Shown here: piece after piece, positions 17,240 to 26,561 of the stretch
How the letters are laid out: every line of letters starts with the position of its first letter
Numbering within the stretch: the stretch's first letter is position 1
Source: Pseudomonas ovata
GTDB taxonomy: Bacteria > Pseudomonadota > Gammaproteobacteria > Pseudomonadales > Pseudomonadaceae
Assembly: GCF_003131185.1 (NCBI RefSeq)
Contig: NZ_QFFU01000007.1
Span: forward strand, 124,001-188,000
Direction of reading: 5' to 3'
DNA length: 64,000 nt
Notes under the pieces: generated by a model
What the model saw: the letters and a program-made list of their open reading frames with translations, nothing else
Database searches by the model: none
Told to the model about the DNA's origin: nothing
Program-made: the position numbers and the translations under genes

Positions 17240-17365
17240 GCATGAGCCCTGCTGCGCCTCTGATCATTCATGCGATGAATACCCCTGGTGCACCCTTTCG
17301 ATTTCCATTCGCCGTGTCAATCCCCCACGCTGCCCTCCTTCAAGGCAACCCACAGGGATGGAACC

Positions 17366-17872
17366 ATGTTCAGCAAAACCGTACTTCTCACACTGATGCC
17401 CACGGCCATGGCCTTCATGGCCGGGGCGGTGATTCCGTTCCAGGCCGCCAGCAACGCGGCGGTCGGGCGGGCCTTGGGGCATCCGCTATGGGCGGCGCTG
17501 ACCTCGCTGACCCTCAGCACGATCGTGATCATCGCCCTGCTGCTGGTGCTGCGCATTTCTGCACCGGACATCAACCGGGCGTTGCAGGGTTCGTGGTGGT
17601 TCTGGATCGGCGGCGTGCTGGGGGCGTTTTATGTCGGCTCGGCCGCGGCGTTGATCCCCAAGCTGGGCGCGGCGGGCTTTCTGGTGCTGGTGGTGGCCGG
17701 GCAGATTCTGGTGTCGGTGATCATCGACCACTTCGGCTGGATGGGCCTGACCGAAAAACCTCTCAGTCTGCCCCGGCTGGCCGGCATCGTACTGATTCTG
17801 GGCGGGGTGCTGCTGGTGCAATACACGCCCGGCGCGGCCATCCGCGATAACCCGGCGCAGACCGTCAAGTAG
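17366..17872 (+). CDS. DMT superfamily transporter, YdcZ/DUF606 type
   Basis: A 168-aa integral membrane protein with five hydrophobic segments: LLTLMPTAMAFMAGAVIPF, then ALTSLTLSTIVIIALLLVL, WWFWIGGVLGAFYVGSA, AAGFLVLVVAGQILVSVII and LAGIVLILGGVLLVQY. The opening with FQAASNAAVGRALG and the central GGxLGAFYV motif are typical of the half-size DUF606 family, which usually dimerises. The substrate is unknown. The 3' end overlaps the convergent LysR gene by 8 bp. Start chosen after GGGATGG. Confidence 0.85.
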   Translation: MFSKTVLLTLMPTAMAFMAGAVIPFQAASNAAVGRALGHPLWAALTSLTLSTIVIIALLLVLRISAPDINRALQGSWWFWIGGVLGAFYVGSAAALIPKLGAAGFLVLVVAGQILVSVIIDHFGWMGLTEKPLSLPRLAGIVLILGGVLLVQYTPGAAIRDNPAQTVK

Positions 17873-18791
17873 CGGACTCGGCCCGACCTGTCGGCTGGCT
17901 GCACGCCAGAATTGCCTCGCGCAACCAGCGGTGGCCGGGGTCGCTGTCCTTGCGCCGATGCCAGGCCTGTTGATAGGCAAACGGCGCCAGCGCCAGCGGC
18001 GGCTTGAACTCACGCAAGCCCTTGTAGGCCTTGAGCGAACCGATGGCGCGGCGCGCCACCGTGAGGATCAGGTCGGTGCCGGGCAGCACCTCGACCGCCG
18101 CGCTCCAGTGCGGCATCACCAGCACGATCTCGCGTTGCAGCCCCTTGGCTGCCAGCGCCCGTTCGACCTCGTCCTGTGCATCGGGCCGCATGGCCAGCAT
18201 CACATGCGGTCGCGCCAGCCAGTCGTCCAGTGCCAGGCCACCCCTGCGCGGCAACACTCGCTTGTCGGCCAGGCTGACGAAACGCTCCTCGAACAGATCC
18301 TGCACCCGCACATCGTCAGCCACCGCCGGGAACAGCCCCAGCGCCAGGTCCAGTTCACCGTCGAGCAACTGCGCCAGCACGGTCTCGCGGCTGGCCTGGC
18401 TGATCGCTAGATGAATGCCCGGCGCCACCTGCCGCAAATGCCCGACCAGCCGCGGCAGGACCAGCCGCGACGCATAGTCGGACAACGACAGCCGAAAACG
18501 ACGCTGCGCCAGCGCCGGATCGAAATCGGCCGCCGCCAGCAAACCGTTGAGGCTGCCAAGGGCCTCCTGCAGCGGCCGGGCCAGCGCCTGCGCCCGTGAA
18601 GTCAGCGCCATCTGGCCATGCTGGCGAATCAGCAACGGGTCGTTGAAGTGCGCACGCAACTGCGCCAGCGCATGGCTGACCGCCGGCTGGCTGCGGTGCA
18701 GGCGTTGCGCGGCACGGGTGACGTGGCGCTCGGTCAGCAGCGCATGCAGGGCCAGCAGCAGGTTGAGGTCGATCTTGCGCAGTTCATCCAT
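17865..18791 (-). CDS. LysR-family transcriptional regulator
   Basis: A 308-aa regulator with an N-terminal winged HTH (LNLLLALHALLTERHVTRAA, RLHRSQPAVSHALAQLR, residues about 8-65) and a C-terminal periplasmic-binding-like effector domain. The KIDLNLLLAL start and the effector part resemble the NodD/LinR-type subgroup. It is convergent and overlapping with the DMT transporter gene. Its target cannot be read from the context. Confidence 0.92.
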   Translation of the reverse strand: MDELRKIDLNLLLALHALLTERHVTRAAQRLHRSQPAVSHALAQLRAHFNDPLLIRQHGQMALTSRAQALARPLQEALGSLNGLLAAADFDPALAQRRFRLSLSDYASRLVLPRLVGHLRQVAPGIHLAISQASRETVLAQLLDGELDLALGLFPAVADDVRVQDLFEERFVSLADKRVLPRRGGLALDDWLARPHVMLAMRPDAQDEVERALAAKGLQREIVLVMPHWSAAVEVLPGTDLILTVARRAIGSLKAYKGLREFKPPLALAPFAYQQAWHRRKDSDPGHRWLREAILACSQPTGRAESAT

Positions 18792-18864
18792 GCAGCGAAT
18801 AACCTCGGGGCTGGTGCGGGAATTTCATTCGATTAGAGGATGAAAACGCCACGCCGGCAAGCGG

Positions 18865-19914
18865 TCAGTTCTTCCAGCAATCGACCAGGCGCTCGCACAC
18901 CCCGTAGCGTCTATCCAGGTCGGCCATGCGCGACAGATGATCGCTGTAGCCCTGCTTGAACACATCCTGGGTGAGCGCACGGTAGTACTGGGTCCTGGCG
19001 CTGTTGACTTCAAGGATCCGGCCTTCATCGGCACTGTCGCTGTCAGGCAGCAGGCGCTTGAGCTCGGCGTCATCAAGCTGGCGCAGGCGCGTGCGGTAGT
19101 CGTCCTTGTACAGTTGCAGGGCACGCGCCTTGCTGGCCATCACGTCCTGGGTATAGGCCTGCAGGTTCTGCCGGTACTCGGTCCAGTAGGCCGGCGGCAA
19201 GGTGAAGGTGATCTTCTGCTGACGTTCCTTGAGGCTTTTCTCGATCAGCCGCGTACGGTCCGCTTCGCTGCCGACGGCCAGCTCGGCCTTCATCTGTTCG
19301 GTCACGCTGTCGTCGATGATCTGCGCGATCATGGCTGTGCGTTCCGGGGTATCGGGCAGCAGCGTGGGCGCCGCCGGGAAGACCGGGTTGCTCCCGGCAC
19401 AGCTGGGCAGGCCGTTGTTCAACAGCGGCACCGGCGAGCGCACTACCTCACCGTTCAGCGCATGCAGACGCATCAGCGACGACACGCACTGACGGTCGCG
19501 CCAGGAAAAGGTCAGCTCGTATTCGGCATTGGCCTGCGGCACGAAGTTGAACGCGTTGGTGCACACGCTGCCGGTGCTGAGCGTGTTGGGCCGCAGCAGT
19601 ACTTCGTTGCCGGGCTTGAGGCGAATTTCCAGGTAGGGTTCGTCGTCGCTGGACGGCGCAATGCTCATGCCGGCGCGGCGCCGGGTGTCGGCCGAGAACA
19701 GGTTATTCATCAACCCGGTGGTCTGCCCGCCGCAATGGGCCGCATCGAACACATCCATCGTGACGTTGTCCATGCCGCTGATGAAGCGCAGCCTGGCCGC
19801 GTCGGCCTCGGTGGCATCGGGATAGGTGCCGTTGAAACTGCAACCACCGAGCAAGACGGCGCTGCCCACCAGCAGGGCGAATGAATGCAGAAAACGGGAG
19901 TCGAAGGTGACCAT
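18865..19914 (-). CDS. Large predicted lipoprotein of unknown function
   Basis: A 349-aa protein; the ATG is preceded by AAGGA. The signal peptide ends in lipobox LLGGC (Cys about 25). The mature part begins with strand-rich sequence containing several Cys (AHCGGQTTG, GSVCTNAF, DRQCVSSL, LPSCAGSN), followed by a long helical, charged region (TRLIEKSLKERQQ, then ASKARALQLYKDDYRTRLRQ). It ends with a CERLVDCWKN pair of cysteines. It is probably an envelope protein. The divergent gene at 20039 is also a lipoprotein. Confidence 0.75.
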   Translation of the reverse strand: MVTFDSRFLHSFALLVGSAVLLGGCSFNGTYPDATEADAARLRFISGMDNVTMDVFDAAHCGGQTTGLMNNLFSADTRRRAGMSIAPSSDDEPYLEIRLKPGNEVLLRPNTLSTGSVCTNAFNFVPQANAEYELTFSWRDRQCVSSLMRLHALNGEVVRSPVPLLNNGLPSCAGSNPVFPAAPTLLPDTPERTAMIAQIIDDSVTEQMKAELAVGSEADRTRLIEKSLKERQQKITFTLPPAYWTEYRQNLQAYTQDVMASKARALQLYKDDYRTRLRQLDDAELKRLLPDSDSADEGRILEVNSARTQYYRALTQDVFKQGYSDHLSRMADLDRRYGVCERLVDCWKN

Positions 19915-20038
19915 GAGTCGTCCTTGAAAGAATTGATACGCGCGACGATGCCATTCGGAGTGTTCCAACGACCTCGCCATTGTCCAGGTGCACTGGACCT
20001 GCGCAAGGCGACGAGGTTCCAGACAAGGGGGTCAATTG

Positions 20039-20596
20039 ATGCGACAACTTCTGGCCATAGGGCTTTTAGGGATGATAGGGGGCTGCGCCACGATGCCCGA
20101 TGAAGTCAGGCTGGACTCTTCCGTCTACTCGGCCGACAACGCAGGCCTGGTAACCGGCGCCCTGGCCGAAGGCGGCCCCTACGGCACCTGGATCGAGTTT
20201 CTCAACCTCGACACCGGCAAAAGCGTGGGCTGGGGCGCGCAGAACTACTACACCGCCTGGCTGCCGCCGGGCCACTACGAAGTCCATAGCCTGGGCTCGC
20301 GGCGCGGTGTAATGGGCCCCTACTCCAGACCCCTGCGCTTTACCGTGCAACAGGGCGCCATCAACTACCTCGGTGAAATGACCTACGGCTGCTCGTCGCT
20401 GGTACACCCCGATGCGGTGTATGGCGTGAAGAACTGTGGCTTGCTGGCGCTGTTCAGCTGCGACGTACCGGCGCCGAGCATTGGCGTGTGCGTGGAAGAC
20501 CGACAGCAACAGAGCGTGCGCCGCCTGCTGAAAAAGAACCCGGAATATGCCCACCTGCCGGTGCGCTCTGCGGTGATGTCGCAGCAGGACCGATAG
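20039..20596 (+). CDS. Predicted lipoprotein
   Basis: A 185-aa protein with strong Shine-Dalgarno AAGGGGG and a type II signal peptide ending MIGGC (Cys about 16). The mature domain is strand-rich, with motifs TWIEFLNLDTGKSVGWG and YYTAWLPPGHYEVHSLGS, resembling the PEGA/DUF2846-like sandwich domains of bacterial lipoproteins. Four further cysteines occur late (YGCSSL, KNCGLL, FSCDVP, GVCVED). The function is unknown. Confidence 0.75.
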   Translation: MRQLLAIGLLGMIGGCATMPDEVRLDSSVYSADNAGLVTGALAEGGPYGTWIEFLNLDTGKSVGWGAQNYYTAWLPPGHYEVHSLGSRRGVMGPYSRPLRFTVQQGAINYLGEMTYGCSSLVHPDAVYGVKNCGLLALFSCDVPAPSIGVCVEDRQQQSVRRLLKKNPEYAHLPVRSAVMSQQDR

Positions 20597-20630
20597 CCAC
20601 CTGTGCGCTGTCGCGCAGCACACAGGTGGC
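20596..20630 (+). terminator. Hairpin after lipoprotein gene
   Basis: GCCACCTGTG and CACAGGTGGC are perfect 10-bp complements around CGCTGTCGCGCAGCA, starting at the stop codon. There is no clear T-run, so the terminator role is tentative. Confidence 0.5.
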
Positions 20631-20634
20631 CCGG

Positions 20635-20757
20635 TAGGAGCCCGCTTGCCGGCGACAAGGTCCGCAAGGACCTTCTTGCGATGGTGAGGCCACTATTTTC
20701 ACGACTGCTGCCGCAGCCGATCGCGGTGGTCCGGCATTCCGGCAAGCGGAGGCGCCG
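20635..20757. repeat. REP doublet, divergent copy 4
   Basis: Left arm TAGGAGCCCGCTTGCCGGCG and right part CAGCCGATCGCGGTGGTCCG, then GCATTCCGGCAAGCGGAGGC match the other doublets. The core is different (AAGGTCCGCAAGGACCTTCT), retaining only TTCACGACTGCTGC of the common core. Confidence 0.75.
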
Positions 20758-20770
20758 ATACAACAGAACA

Positions 20771-21697
20771 CTAAGGAATGAGTTGCTGGACAATCTCGGC
20801 CAACCGCGTGCCCACCTGCAACTTCAGCGTCTCGATAAAGCGCGTGATCTTGGCATCGACAAACTGCCGTGACGTGTAGACGGCGTACACGTTGCGCTCA
20901 TGCGTGTGGTATTCAGGCAACACCCGCACCAGCGCCCCCGAGCGCAAGTCTTCGATGGCACTGAAGCCGGCCAGCAAGCCGATACCCGCCCCTTCTCGAA
21001 CCGCCACGGCCATAGCGTCCATGTCATTGACACTGAAACCGGGCCCTGCGTGGACAAACGTCGCCTCACCGGCCCGGCTCTTGAGTTGCCACTCATCACG
21101 CCCATAGTCCACGGTGCTCAGTAACAGGCATTGATGATCGCCCAGTTCATCAGGCGTCGCCGGGGCCGCATGGCGCGCCAGATACGCCGGGGATGCCACC
21201 AGCACGCAATGGCTGACGCCGATTTTCTGGCTGACACAGGCCGAATCCGGCAGCGTCCGGGCAATCAGGATCGACACATCCAGTTGGTCTTCCAACAGGT
21301 TGGGCATGCGCTGGGACAGCAACAGGTCCACGGTGACGTCCGGAAACTGACTGCGATAATCAAGCACCGCCCGGGTCACCAGTTGCCGCGCCAGCCCTGG
21401 CACACAATGCACCCGCAATGTGCCCCTGGGCTGCAGGGCGGCATTGCTGGCCTCGGCTTCGGCCTGCTCCAGATCGGCCAGGATTTTCGTGCACCGCTCA
21501 TAAAAGCGCCGGCCGGCATCGGTGACCGACAGGCGCCGGGTCGAGCGCTGCAACAGGCGCGTGTCCAGTGCACTTTCAAGGGCGGTGACGGCACGCGAGA
21601 CATTGCCGACCGTCGAGTCCAGATGGTTGGCCACCGCCGTGAAACTGCCCATCTCGACCACTTTCACATACACCGACATGTTCGAAAGCTTATCCAT
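20771..21697 (-). CDS. LysR-family transcriptional regulator
   Basis: A 308-aa regulator with N-terminal HTH (MSVYVKVVEMGSFTAVANHL, STVGNVSRAVTALESAL, TRLLQRSTRRLSVTDAGRRF) and C-terminal effector domain, of the CrgA/DmlR-like subgroup. AGGAAAG precedes the ATG. It is divergent from the dehydrogenase/oxidoreductase pair at 21927-24397, which it probably controls. The 229-bp intergenic region contains an inverted repeat CCGCCCGC/GCGGGCGG. Confidence 0.92.
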   Translation of the reverse strand: MDKLSNMSVYVKVVEMGSFTAVANHLDSTVGNVSRAVTALESALDTRLLQRSTRRLSVTDAGRRFYERCTKILADLEQAEAEASNAALQPRGTLRVHCVPGLARQLVTRAVLDYRSQFPDVTVDLLLSQRMPNLLEDQLDVSILIARTLPDSACVSQKIGVSHCVLVASPAYLARHAAPATPDELGDHQCLLLSTVDYGRDEWQLKSRAGEATFVHAGPGFSVNDMDAMAVAVREGAGIGLLAGFSAIEDLRSGALVRVLPEYHTHERNVYAVYTSRQFVDAKITRFIETLKLQVGTRLAEIVQQLIP

Positions 21698-21802
21698 TGC
21701 GACTTTCCTGCCGACCTGATTGCATCTGTATTCCCTTGAAGACGTGCGTGCCATCCAACCATGGCCACGAATGCTACACCCTCCCCGCAGCACTCGATAT
21801 TA

Positions 21803-21836
21803 CCGCCCGCCACAACACTGATTCCCTCGCGGGCGG
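21803..21836. promoter_or_regulatory. Inverted repeat in LysR/dehydrogenase intergenic region
   Basis: CCGCCCGC (21803-21810) and GCGGGCGG (21829-21836) are perfect complements with an 18-nt loop. Operator or mRNA hairpin upstream of the dehydrogenase; the role is inferred only. Confidence 0.35.
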
Positions 21837-21926
21837 CTAAATCAAACGATCGGTCCTCCATAAACTGGATTGCACAGGCCGCCAGCCAGGCGCCGAACGC
21901 TTGCCAACCCACAGAGGGCCCGTGTC

Positions 21927-23363
21927 ATGAATACCGCTTACGACCCGCTTTATCTTTTTATCGAGGGTAAATGGATCGCCGCCCAAGGGCGCGACACCGC
22001 CGCCGTCGTCAACCCGGCCACTGGCCGTGAACTGGGGCGCGTGCCACTGGCCGGCGCAGACGACCTTGATCATGCACTCCAGGTAGCGCAGCGCAGCTTT
22101 GCAACCTGGCGCCAGACCGTACCGGCCCAGCGCGCCAAGGTGCTCAAGCGCGCGGCCGAGCTCATCCTGGAACGCGCCCCTCACATTGCCAGGCAGATGA
22201 CGCTGGAAGAAGGCAAGCCGCTGGGCGAAAGCCTGGATGAAGTCACCCGCGCTGCCGAGTACTTCGAATGGTTTGCCGAAAGCGCCCGACGCATCGATGG
22301 CCGTATCGTGCCGGCCAATCGTCCCGGCGTGCTGCAGATGGTCAAACGCCAGGCCATCGGCCCGGTCGCGGCCTTCACGCCCTGGAACTTTCCGGCCATC
22401 ACCCCGGCCCGCAAGCTTTCGGCCGCCCTGGCGGCCGGCTGCAGTGTCATCCTCAAGCCAGGTGAAGAAAGCCCCGCCACCGCACTGGCCCTGGCACGCG
22501 CACTGGATGATGCCGGCTTGCCCAAAGGCGTACTGCAGGTGGTGTTCGGCGTGCCGGACCAGGTGTCCAGCCACCTGATTGCCTCGCCTGTCATTCGCAA
22601 GGTGACCTTTACCGGCTCCGTGCCCATCGGCCGGCTGTTGTCGGCCCGGGCGGCCGAGGGTGTCAAGCCCATCACCCTGGAGCTGGGCGGGCATGGCCCG
22701 GTGCTGGTGTTCGAAGACGCCGACATCGAAAAAGCCGCCGTCGAAGGCGTGGCCAACCGCTTTCGTGGCACCGGCCAGGTGTGCATCTCGTCCACACGGT
22801 TTCTGATCCAGCGCGGCGCCTATCGCGCCTTTGTCGATCACTTCGTGACCGCCACGCAGGCTTTGAAGATCGGCGACGGCCTGGCGCCCGGCACGCAGGT
22901 CGGACCACTGGCCAACCCCCGGCAACTGGCCAAGATGCAGGCACTGGTCGCCGACGCCGTCGCCAAGGGCGCACGTGTGCTGGCCGGAGGCAAGTGCCTG
23001 GACGGTGACGGTTTTTTCTTCGAGCCGACCGTGCTGGCCGATGTGCCCATGACCGCCCGCATCATGCACGAAGAACCCTTCGGGCCCATTGCCGTGCTGA
23101 TGCCGTTCGACACGCTGGACGATGGCCTCCAGGAAGCCAACCGCCTGCCCTATGGCCTTTCGGCCTACGCCTTCACCGCCAGTGCCCGCACCGCCATCGA
23201 CGTGGCCGACGGGCTGGAGGCCGGCATGATCGGTATCAATCAGTACCGCATCGTCGCCACCGAACTGCCCTTCGGCGGCCTCAAGGAAAGCGGCCATGGC
23301 TCGGAAGGCGGTATCGAAGGCATCGAGCACTATCTGACGAACAAATTCATCAGCCAGGTTTGA
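21927..23363 (+). CDS. NAD(P)-dependent aldehyde dehydrogenase, succinate-semialdehyde dehydrogenase-like
   Basis: A 478-aa cytoplasmic enzyme oxidising an aldehyde to an acid with a covalent thioester intermediate. Conserved residues: Asn154 in TPWNFP, Lys177 in LKPGE, the FTGS cofactor turn (228-231), general base Glu252 in ELGG, and nucleophile Cys286 in GQVCISS. The overall pattern is closest to the GabD/SSADH group. It starts after GAGGG and is followed 32 bp later by a quinone oxidoreductase gene in the same direction. The divergent LysR probably regulates both. The natural aldehyde is unknown. Confidence 0.9.
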   Translation: MNTAYDPLYLFIEGKWIAAQGRDTAAVVNPATGRELGRVPLAGADDLDHALQVAQRSFATWRQTVPAQRAKVLKRAAELILERAPHIARQMTLEEGKPLGESLDEVTRAAEYFEWFAESARRIDGRIVPANRPGVLQMVKRQAIGPVAAFTPWNFPAITPARKLSAALAAGCSVILKPGEESPATALALARALDDAGLPKGVLQVVFGVPDQVSSHLIASPVIRKVTFTGSVPIGRLLSARAAEGVKPITLELGGHGPVLVFEDADIEKAAVEGVANRFRGTGQVCISSTRFLIQRGAYRAFVDHFVTATQALKIGDGLAPGTQVGPLANPRQLAKMQALVADAVAKGARVLAGGKCLDGDGFFFEPTVLADVPMTARIMHEEPFGPIAVLMPFDTLDDGLQEANRLPYGLSAYAFTASARTAIDVADGLEAGMIGINQYRIVATELPFGGLKESGHGSEGGIEGIEHYLTNKFISQV

Positions 23364-23395
23364 ACACCCATTTACCGAATCGGAGAGACACGACC

Positions 23396-24397
23396 ATGAA
23401 AGCCATCGACCTCAAGACCTTCGGCGCTGCTGATGTATTGCAACTGGCGGATGTGCCCGAGCCTGAAGTGCGCCCGACCGACTTGCTGGTGCGCGTCCAT
23501 GCCGCCGGCGTGAACCGTGCCGACCTGACCCATCGAACCGGCGGCTACGGCCATCCGAACTTTGGTGATTCGACGATCATGGGCCTGGAAATGGCCGGCG
23601 AGGTGATCGCCAAAGGCGGTGAAGTGACGGGGTTCGAGGTTGGTGACCGGGTCATGGGCTTGGTGGGCGGCGGCGCCTACGCCGAGCAGGCGCGCATCGA
23701 CTACCGCATGGCCATGCCCGTTCCGGCGTCGCTGGATTACGTGCAGGCTGCCGCCATTCCCGAGGTCTTCGTCACGGCCCATGAGGCCATGATGCACCTG
23801 GCGCAGCTCAAGCCTGGCGACTCGGTGCTGATCCATGCCGCCGCCGGCGGCGTGGGATCGGCGGCCGTGCAACTGGCCCATGCTACAGGCGCCACGGTGT
23901 ACGCCACGGCGCAAGGCCGGAAACGGGCGCAGGTCGAGCACCTGGGCGCCAACGTCGTCATTGACTATACGACTCAGGACTTTGCCGAAGTGATCGCCGA
24001 GAACACCCAAGGGCGCGGTGTCGATGTGGTGATCGACTTTGTCGGCGAACCCTACTTCGCCCGTAACCTGGCCTCACTGGCCTACGGCGGTCGACTGATC
24101 CAGGTCGGTATCCTGGGCGGCGGTGGCCAGGTCAGTGTGGCGCTGCAAGATATCCTCTATCGCCACCTGCGCATCATCGGCACGGTGATGAAATCGCGTA
24201 CTCCCTCAGAAAAGCACGCCATGATCCAGCGCTTTCGCGCGCACTGGCTGGAACGCTTCGACGAAGCAACAGGCCTTGCGCCGGTCGTGGACAGCACCTT
24301 TGCACTGTCACGCGCCGCCGATGCTCATCGGCGGATGGAGTCAGCAGAAAACGTCGGCAAGATCATTTTGACAATGGCGCCTGCAGACCTGGTCTGA
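23396..24397 (+). CDS. NAD(P)H quinone oxidoreductase, zinc-free MDR family (PIG3-like)
   Basis: A 333-aa medium-chain dehydrogenase/reductase without the catalytic zinc Cys ligands. It has the N-terminal substrate domain (AAGVNRADLTHRTGGYG), the IPEVFVTAHEAM stretch of PIG3-type enzymes and the cofactor motif AAAGGVGSAAVQLA. It likely reduces quinones or enones with NADPH. GGAGAG lies before the ATG. It probably forms an operon with the upstream aldehyde dehydrogenase. Confidence 0.88.
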   Translation: MKAIDLKTFGAADVLQLADVPEPEVRPTDLLVRVHAAGVNRADLTHRTGGYGHPNFGDSTIMGLEMAGEVIAKGGEVTGFEVGDRVMGLVGGGAYAEQARIDYRMAMPVPASLDYVQAAAIPEVFVTAHEAMMHLAQLKPGDSVLIHAAAGGVGSAAVQLAHATGATVYATAQGRKRAQVEHLGANVVIDYTTQDFAEVIAENTQGRGVDVVIDFVGEPYFARNLASLAYGGRLIQVGILGGGGQVSVALQDILYRHLRIIGTVMKSRTPSEKHAMIQRFRAHWLERFDEATGLAPVVDSTFALSRAADAHRRMESAENVGKIILTMAPADLV

Positions 24398-24528
24398 GCC
24401 CCCTCAACGTCTGAAAAAGAGGCTGCACGCAATATGCACAATGCGCCGAAGATCACCTTCTACATATCAGGTGTTTGCCGCGCGACAGCGTGCCGCTTTG
24501 GTGCCGGTCAGACACACCGGTTGGGCAT

Positions 24529-25293
24529 CTAGCGCTTTGCCAACACCCTGGCCAGCATTGCCGTGACCACCACCGCCAGCACCACGGCCGCTGCAATCGA
24601 CAGCAACGCGCCCCATTGCACGATGCAATGCTGCAGCGTCAGGTAAAACCCCACCACCCCCACCGCGCCAATGGCATTGCCCCGGATGATCGCTGTCAGC
24701 TCACCCCGCCCGCCCTGCACATGGGCGAACACCGCCAGCGGCCAGGCAATCACCGGGATCGGCGCCAGCAGGCCGCTGACCACCGGGCCCAGCCAGGTGG
24801 CGCTGGCGGTGATCGCCAACAGCAGCAACGTGGCCGTGACCATGCGCATCGGAATCACCCAGCGCGGCACCGGCACGCAGGCTGCAGCCTGGGTTCGCGC
24901 CTGTCTGGTGGTGAAGACGATGATCAAGCCCACCAGCAGCAGCGCGACAGTGATCGACAGGGTCAGTACGCCCAGGCGGCTCATCAGCCAGGCCACAGCA
25001 CCATACACCACCAGGGCGGCCAGGCATCCGGGCAGCGCCGACACATGGCGCGTCACCCACCAGTAGAACAGGTACGTCGCCTGGATCGCCGCCAGCCCGG
25101 CCAATGCCCCCGGCACGGCCATCAGGGCAAAGGCGCTGCCCTGCTCCAGGCTGAGAAACAGCATGACCAGCGCCGAGGTGATGGGCAGCCCCGAGAGCAG
25201 CCCGCCGACCGCAGTGCCCCAGCGCCTGGCCGCCAGCGAGATGGCCAGCATAAGCGCGGGGGTGATGAGCAACTTGAGGTAGAAGGCCGTCAT
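24529..25293 (-). CDS. Integral membrane protein of unknown function
   Basis: A 254-aa protein with about seven to eight hydrophobic segments (for example LITPALMLAISLAA, SALVMLFLSL, SITVALLLVGLIIVF, ATLLLLAITASATWLGP, ALLSIAAAVVLAVVVTAML). The repeated motif GGLLSGLPIT near the N-terminus and SGLLAPIPVIAWPLAV later suggests an internal duplication, as in small transporter families. A GTG five codons upstream (25308) is an alternative start. The function is unknown. Confidence 0.75.
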   Translation of the reverse strand: MTAFYLKLLITPALMLAISLAARRWGTAVGGLLSGLPITSALVMLFLSLEQGSAFALMAVPGALAGLAAIQATYLFYWWVTRHVSALPGCLAALVVYGAVAWLMSRLGVLTLSITVALLLVGLIIVFTTRQARTQAAACVPVPRWVIPMRMVTATLLLLAITASATWLGPVVSGLLAPIPVIAWPLAVFAHVQGGRGELTAIIRGNAIGAVGVVGFYLTLQHCIVQWGALLSIAAAVVLAVVVTAMLARVLAKR

Positions 25294-25532
25294 GCAGGGA
25301 TACTTCACATCCAGAGAAAGCCGTGAGCCTAATACTTTTGGCGCAGGTTTGCCTTGTGGAGAACGCCTTGCCTCAACCTGACGCCATGATGATCGCCTGC
25401 TTCAGCAGTCGTGGAGACCTGATGCTATTCGTCCCTTCTACCAAGAACTGGCGAGGGTTTGCGCGGTCAGTTGCACTGAATTGACCCACAGGACACATGA
25501 GTGAAACGACAACAACCCAACGCAGAGGTCTC

Positions 25533-26138
25533 ATGAAGCCTTACCTCTTGTCCGTGTCATTGGCCTTGCTGACGGGATGCAGCACCGGGCCCTATCTGCA
25601 TCCGGACTCACCGGTGGGCACCAACGCCCTGCTGTCACGTACCTGTCCGGGTCCCAAGGCCGCGATGAGCTACGCGCCACTATCAGAAGAACTCAACTGG
25701 GTGCATGTGCTGGTCTATGCAGCACCGCCGGGCGCGGTGAGCTGGCCGGACAAGCAGCGCTCCACGGACACTGAACTGCGTCTTTTCGGTCGCCTCTACA
25801 CGCCTCCACGGCTGCGTAATCTCAATACACCCGAGCAACGCCAAGCGGCTTACAAACAGACCGATCCGCCACTGTGGGTCAGTGCGGCCTCTCCCATCGT
25901 TACGGTGACGCTCGCCAGTGGGGAAACCTATCCTGTCAGCATTGAACAACTGAAGACCGGCTTTGATCCTAGGAAGCAATTCCACGAAGGGTTCAAGGGC
26001 ACCGCACTGGGTCAGGGCGATATGGATGACTTCACCCTCACTTTTCCAGATATCTTCGTTAACGGTGAAAAAATCCCCATGGCGCCCGTTCATTTCAAGA
26101 AACGCGAGGAACGCTACGCACCGGTCTTCAATTGCTGA
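25533..26138 (+). CDS. Predicted lipoprotein
   Basis: A 201-aa protein; AGAGG precedes the chosen ATG. Signal peptide KPYLLSVSLALLTGC has lipobox LLTGC (Cys about 16). The mature part is mixed, with TYPVSIEQLKTGFDPRKQF and the motif DMDDFTLTFPDIFVNGEKI. This pattern (an outer part with FPDIxxNG) is seen in secreted hypothetical proteins of Pseudomonas, but the function is unknown. It lies 41 bp upstream of the small gene at 26180, likely as an operon. Confidence 0.7.
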   Translation: MKPYLLSVSLALLTGCSTGPYLHPDSPVGTNALLSRTCPGPKAAMSYAPLSEELNWVHVLVYAAPPGAVSWPDKQRSTDTELRLFGRLYTPPRLRNLNTPEQRQAAYKQTDPPLWVSAASPIVTVTLASGETYPVSIEQLKTGFDPRKQFHEGFKGTALGQGDMDDFTLTFPDIFVNGEKIPMAPVHFKKREERYAPVFNC

Positions 26139-26179
26139 GCGCTTGGTAAAAACCTGATAACACCTGACAAGAGAACGCA

Positions 26180-26485
26180 ATGAACGTCCAGCAAGCCCTT
26201 GATCTGGTGTACGCCAGGCTGCTGGGAGAACACTCACTCCCGGTAAAAATCCGCACCCGGCAACCGCTGTGCAAGCAAGAGGTCGAGGCGTTGTTTCTGG
26301 CCATTGATTTTCTGACAACGCACTATAAAGACCATGAGCTGATCCCCAAGACGCTGGCCTCGGCCTTTGTCGATATTCATGGCAGCTTCAGTGTGAGCGA
26401 TAAGGTCGTTGGCGAGGTCGAAGCCCGGTGGTACGAGGCGATCGGCATCGCGCTTCAGGATAAGGCTTATGCGTTGCTGGAATGA
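26180..26485 (+). CDS. Small hypothetical protein
   Basis: A 101-aa soluble helical protein (VQQALDLVYARLLGE, QEVEALFLAIDFLTTHYKDH, VGEVEARWYEAIGIALQD). No motif was recognised. It is probably co-transcribed with the upstream lipoprotein gene. Size and composition are compatible with an immunity protein, without specific evidence. Confidence 0.6.
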   Translation: MNVQQALDLVYARLLGEHSLPVKIRTRQPLCKQEVEALFLAIDFLTTHYKDHELIPKTLASAFVDIHGSFSVSDKVVGEVEARWYEAIGIALQDKAYALLE

Positions 26486-26561
26486 GGTCCAGGCGTGTCA
26501 TCGCGGCAATATTCCATCTTGTGAATCGAGGTCTGACAATGCCTGGCTATGAGGATCAATC